Positions 6,730 through 9,421 of a DNA stretch of 9,421 nucleotides are shown piece by piece (position 1 is the first letter of the stretch; every line of letters starts with the position of its first letter). The notes beneath the pieces are model-generated. The model had not been told where the DNA came from. It saw nothing but the letters and a program-made list of their open reading frames with translations, and ran no database searches. Made by a program: the position numbers and the translations under genes. The stretch is from Pseudomonadota bacterium (GTDB lineage: Bacteria; Pseudomonadota; Gammaproteobacteria; Steroidobacterales; Steroidobacteraceae): assembly GCA_021820785.1 (NCBI GenBank), contig JAKADE010000081.1, positions 1-9,421 on the forward strand. Reading direction: 5' to 3'.

Positions 6730-7953
6730 ATGCTCACGCTCGAGCCCGCACTGCGCCGGCGTTCGAGCCGAGGGAAATTCGGAATCGCCCTGGCGGGTGG
6801 CGGCCCGCTCGGTGCGTTCTATGAACTCGGCGCACTGCACGCCATCCAGGAGTCGATCACCGGGCGCAATCTGACGGACTTCGACATGTACGTCGGAGTC
6901 AGCTCCGGATCGCTGCTCGCCGCGAGCCTCGCCAACGGATTCGATACGACCCGGATGGGCGCGGTGCTGATCGAGGGTGAATCGGCGCTGGTGCCGTTCT
7001 CGCCGCGCTTGCTGCTGCAGCCGGCGGTCGGCACCTACGTGCGGCGAGTCGCGCGCTTGCCCGGCGCGATGCTGAGCGGGGCGAGACAATGGATGGACGA
7101 GCCGCTGCGCGGTGTCTGGCCGGCGACGCTCGGGACGCTCACCAAACTCATCCCGCTGGCCGCCCTGGACAACCGGCCGCTCGAGGAATACCTGCGCGCG
7201 CTATTCACCAGCGCGCATCACACGGACGACTTCCGCGAACTGCGTGCCGAACTGCGGGTCGTCGCCACGGACCTCGACACCGGTCAATCCGTGGTGTTCG
7301 GCGATCCGCAGCATGCCGCGGTTGCGATTTCCCGCGCGGTCATCGCCAGCGCCGCGCTGCCCGGTCTGTACGCGCCGGTCGAAATCGGCGGGCGCCACTT
7401 TGTCGACGGTGCACTGGTGCGCACCATGTATGCCTCCCTCGCGCTCGATGCCGGCTGTGATTTCGTCCTGTGCATCAATCCCCTGGTTCCCTTCGATGCC
7501 TCGCGCGGCAAACCGCGACGCCGCCTGGCAGAGGAAGGGCTCGACATGCTGCTCGGCCAGACGTTCCGTACGCTCATTCATTCGCGCATGCAGGTCGGCA
7601 TGGCGAGTTTTCGCAAGCGCTTCCCGCATGCCGACACCATCCTGTTCGAGCCGGACGCCACCGACGAGACGATGTTCTTCACCAACGTGTTTCGCTACAG
7701 GGGCCGGCACACTCTGGCCGAGCATGCCTACCAGCGCACGCGGCGTGACCTGCGCGCTCACGCCGATGCGTTCGCCGCACTCCTGCGCCGTCACGGACTG
7801 GATCTCGACCGTCGGAGTCTGAACGATCGTTCGCGCACGTTCTCGAGTGCGTTCCATGAGCGCACGGCGCTGGCACGAGCGACCACACGGCACCTGAACG
7901 AAGCACTCACGCGGCTCGAGCGGGTCCTGGCACGCCGGCTCCACCGGCCCTGA
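6730..7953 (+). CDS. Patatin-like phospholipase / lipid acyl hydrolase
   Basis: This 407-residue patatin-family hydrolase would cleave acyl esters of phospholipids or neutral lipids with a Ser-Asp dyad. The oxyanion-hole loop is GGGPLG (23-28), with Leu27 where many patatins have Arg or Lys. The nucleophile motif is GVSSG (56-60) with Ser58, and the second catalytic residue is Asp226 in the DGA motif. YELGALHAIQE (31-41) and ISRAVIASAALPGLYAPVEI are typical of the fold. Beyond the catalytic domain, about 150 C-terminal residues of unknown role end in an Arg-rich helical stretch. There is no signal peptide, so the enzyme should act in the cytoplasm or at a lipid surface. It starts 3 bases after the phasin stop and in the same frame, with only a weak ribosome binding site, which suggests translational coupling. 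Mobilising stored lipid is a plausible role; membrane phospholipid turnover is an alternative. Confidence 0.88.
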   Translation: MLTLEPALRRRSSRGKFGIALAGGGPLGAFYELGALHAIQESITGRNLTDFDMYVGVSSGSLLAASLANGFDTTRMGAVLIEGESALVPFSPRLLLQPAVGTYVRRVARLPGAMLSGARQWMDEPLRGVWPATLGTLTKLIPLAALDNRPLEEYLRALFTSAHHTDDFRELRAELRVVATDLDTGQSVVFGDPQHAAVAISRAVIASAALPGLYAPVEIGGRHFVDGALVRTMYASLALDAGCDFVLCINPLVPFDASRGKPRRRLAEEGLDMLLGQTFRTLIHSRMQVGMASFRKRFPHADTILFEPDATDETMFFTNVFRYRGRHTLAEHAYQRTRRDLRAHADAFAALLRRHGLDLDRRSLNDRSRTFSSAFHERTALARATTRHLNEALTRLERVLARRLHRP

Positions 7954-7959
7954 ACGGCC

Positions 7960-8865
7960 ATGGCGGCGCTCCTCTGGCGAGTGGTGCTGCTGTGCGAACT
8001 GCTCTGTTCAGGTGCGGTTGCGGTCGGGCTCATGAGGACCCGGGCGGCGCCGGCCGCGCTGCACACCCTCGGCGCCGCCGCCACCGGCCTGTTCGTCATG
8101 CTCCTGCTGCAAGTGCTGCCTGTCGTGATCTCCTACGGTCGCGCCCGATGGATCTCACGACCGGACGGTGTACGCCCGGGGGCACGCACGATGCTGCGCG
8201 AAGCCGTCGCGTGGCTGCGGGCGGTGCTCGCCATGAGCGCGCTTCGCCCCAGGCGCAACTGCGTCGCCCGGGCGCCCGACGCGGCGGCAAGGCCCGTGCT
8301 CCTGGTGCACGGAATCTTCTGCAATGGCCGCATCTGGGGCGCACTCGAACGCAAGCTGGCCGCCGCGGGGTTCGCACCGGTCGTCGCCGTCTCACTCGAG
8401 CCGCTGCTGGCGGATCTTGACGTTCATGCCCGCGCGCTGACGCGAGCGATCGAAGCGCTCCAGGCGCAGAGCGGCGAGCGGGTCGCGCTCGTAGCCCACA
8501 GCATGGGCGGATTGATCGCACGGGCCGCCCTGCGCGCCGGCGGAGCGAACCTGCTCCGCCAGATCGTGACACTCGGCACCCCTCACCACGGCACGCTGCT
8601 TGCGCGCGGCCTGCCGCTCACCCCGGTGCGTCAGATGCGCCCCGGCTCCGCGTGGCTCGAGTCGCTGAATTTGATGCAGGCCGACGGCCTCGGCGTTCCC
8701 CTGTCGTGTCTCTACAGTCCGGATGACAACCTGATCGTCCCGGCGCAGAGCGGAACGTTTCCGCATGCCACGACGATCCGCCTGGACGGCCTGGGACATC
8801 TGAGCCTGCTGTTCTGCGACCGCGCCCTCGACGCGGTGATCACCCAGCTGCGCAAGACGACTTGA
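7960..8865 (+). CDS. Membrane-anchored alpha/beta hydrolase, lipase-like
   Basis: The 301-residue protein begins with two hydrophobic segments (about 4-24 and 33-58) that should anchor it in the inner membrane. A lipase-type alpha/beta hydrolase domain follows. The oxyanion strand is LLVHGIFCNGRIW (His117-Gly118), the nucleophile elbow is AHSMGG with Ser181, and TLGTPHHGT (204-212) is typical of triacylglycerol lipases. The acid is Asp255 or Asp256 in SPDDN, and the base is His280 in GLGHLSLL. The triad is complete. The likely reaction is hydrolysis of an acyl ester; the natural substrate is not readable. It follows the patatin gene by 6 bases, in frame and without a clear ribosome binding site, so coupled translation is likely. 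An internal ATG at 8032 would remove the first membrane segment and is less likely. A role beside the patatin in breaking down stored ester lipid is inferred from context. Confidence 0.87.
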   Translation: MAALLWRVVLLCELLCSGAVAVGLMRTRAAPAALHTLGAAATGLFVMLLLQVLPVVISYGRARWISRPDGVRPGARTMLREAVAWLRAVLAMSALRPRRNCVARAPDAAARPVLLVHGIFCNGRIWGALERKLAAAGFAPVVAVSLEPLLADLDVHARALTRAIEALQAQSGERVALVAHSMGGLIARAALRAGGANLLRQIVTLGTPHHGTLLARGLPLTPVRQMRPGSAWLESLNLMQADGLGVPLSCLYSPDDNLIVPAQSGTFPHATTIRLDGLGHLSLLFCDRALDAVITQLRKTT

Positions 8866-8866
8866 C

Positions 8867-9421
8867 GTGAGTATCTCAGCGGCATCCGTCAGCCCTCTGG
8901 GCCGCCTCATCGAGCGCATGCGCGCGCTGGAGAACCTCGAAGCGCAGGATGCGGCCCTCGCGGCGCGGCTGCACGAGTTGCGCACCTGGCAGTCCGAGCG
9001 CCTGGCGCGCACCTATGCGGATCTGGCCGCAGATCCCGCGCAGGCGCCGGCACTGCACTTCTTCCTCGCCGACCTCTATGGCCCGCAGGATTTCCGTCGG
9101 CGCGACCAGGATCTGGCGCGCGCCGGGGCCATCCTCGAGCGCACGCTGCCGCAGAGCGCGCTCAGCGTCCTGCTCGATGCCCTCGAATTGAACGTCTTGT
9201 CCGCCGAACTGGATCACGATCTGGCGCATGCGCTCGAGCCCGGTCCGATTTCTTCTGCGACGTACGCAGACGCTTACCGGCGCACCGGACGTTTCCCGGA
9301 CCGTCGTCGCCAGATCGACCTCATCGTGCGCGTCGGCGAGCAGCTCGCCCGGACCGTCCGCCAGCCCCTGGTCGGATTTGCGTTGCGCACCGCCCGCGCA
9401 CCGGCGTACCTCGCCGGCTTC
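8867..9421 (+). CDS. FFLEELY-motif-like protein, partial (C-terminus beyond window)
   Basis: An open frame of 185 codons runs from a GTG one base after the hydrolase stop to the window's right edge without a stop. The translation is almost all helix, without signal peptide or membrane segment in the visible part. The segment HFFLADLYGPQDFRRRDQDL (64-83) resembles the FFLEELYGPxDFxxRD signature of a conserved proteobacterial family of unknown function, which I recall only by its motif name. Further along are ALELNVLSAELDHDLAHAL and a TYADAYRRTGRFPDRRRQI region. The GTG lacks a good ribosome binding site; ATG at 8918 is an alternative. Its position as fourth gene of the phasin operon suggests a link to lipid storage or envelope lipid metabolism, but no biochemical role can be given. 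Confidence 0.75.
   Translation, partial: MSISAASVSPLGRLIERMRALENLEAQDAALAARLHELRTWQSERLARTYADLAADPAQAPALHFFLADLYGPQDFRRRDQDLARAGAILERTLPQSALSVLLDALELNVLSAELDHDLAHALEPGPISSATYADAYRRTGRFPDRRRQIDLIVRVGEQLARTVRQPLVGFALRTARAPAYLAGF

Noticed and set aside
7201..7944. 247-codon minus-strand open frame
   Set aside because: It is antisense to the patatin gene, whose catalytic motifs are intact.

Overview
This window is GC-rich and gene-dense. It looks like chromosomal DNA of a proteobacterium, most likely a gammaproteobacterium. The reasons are a DusA-type tRNA-dihydrouridine synthase, a phasin of the PhaF/PhaI type, a Marinobacter-like two-domain fatty acyl-CoA reductase, and a protein with an FFLEELY-like motif. 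I cannot name the genus. I found no tRNA, rRNA, CRISPR array, insertion sequence or phage gene.

Layout from left to right: (1) bases 1-906, minus strand: most of dusA, which runs off the left edge. (2) 907-1701: about 800 bases with no gene I can support. (3) 1702-3675, minus strand: a 657-residue two-domain reductase that matches alcohol-forming fatty acyl-CoA reductases. (4) 3827-5212, plus strand: a wax ester synthase/diacylglycerol acyltransferase (WS/DGAT) with an intact HHxxxDG motif, transcribed divergently from the reductase. (5) 5224-6087, minus strand: a TPR-like helical-repeat protein, convergent with the acyltransferase and only 11 bases from it. (6) 6220-9421, plus strand: a tight apparent operon of phasin, patatin-like acyl hydrolase, membrane-anchored alpha/beta hydrolase and a partial FFLEELY-like protein. 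The gaps in it are 3, 6 and 1 bases.

Read together, items 3-6 look like one locus for neutral-lipid storage. The reductase would make fatty alcohol from acyl-CoA, and the acyltransferase would join it to another acyl-CoA to give wax ester, or make triacylglycerol from diacylglycerol. The phasin could coat the granule, and the two serine hydrolases could release acyl chains from it. The first two assignments rest on clear motifs. The granule and mobilisation roles are inferred from family membership and gene order. The least ordinary points are the clustering itself, the TPR protein, whose helix layout recalls the eukaryotic RMDN/PTPIP51 family, and the placement of phasin, patatin and lipase genes in one reading frame separated only by UGA codons.
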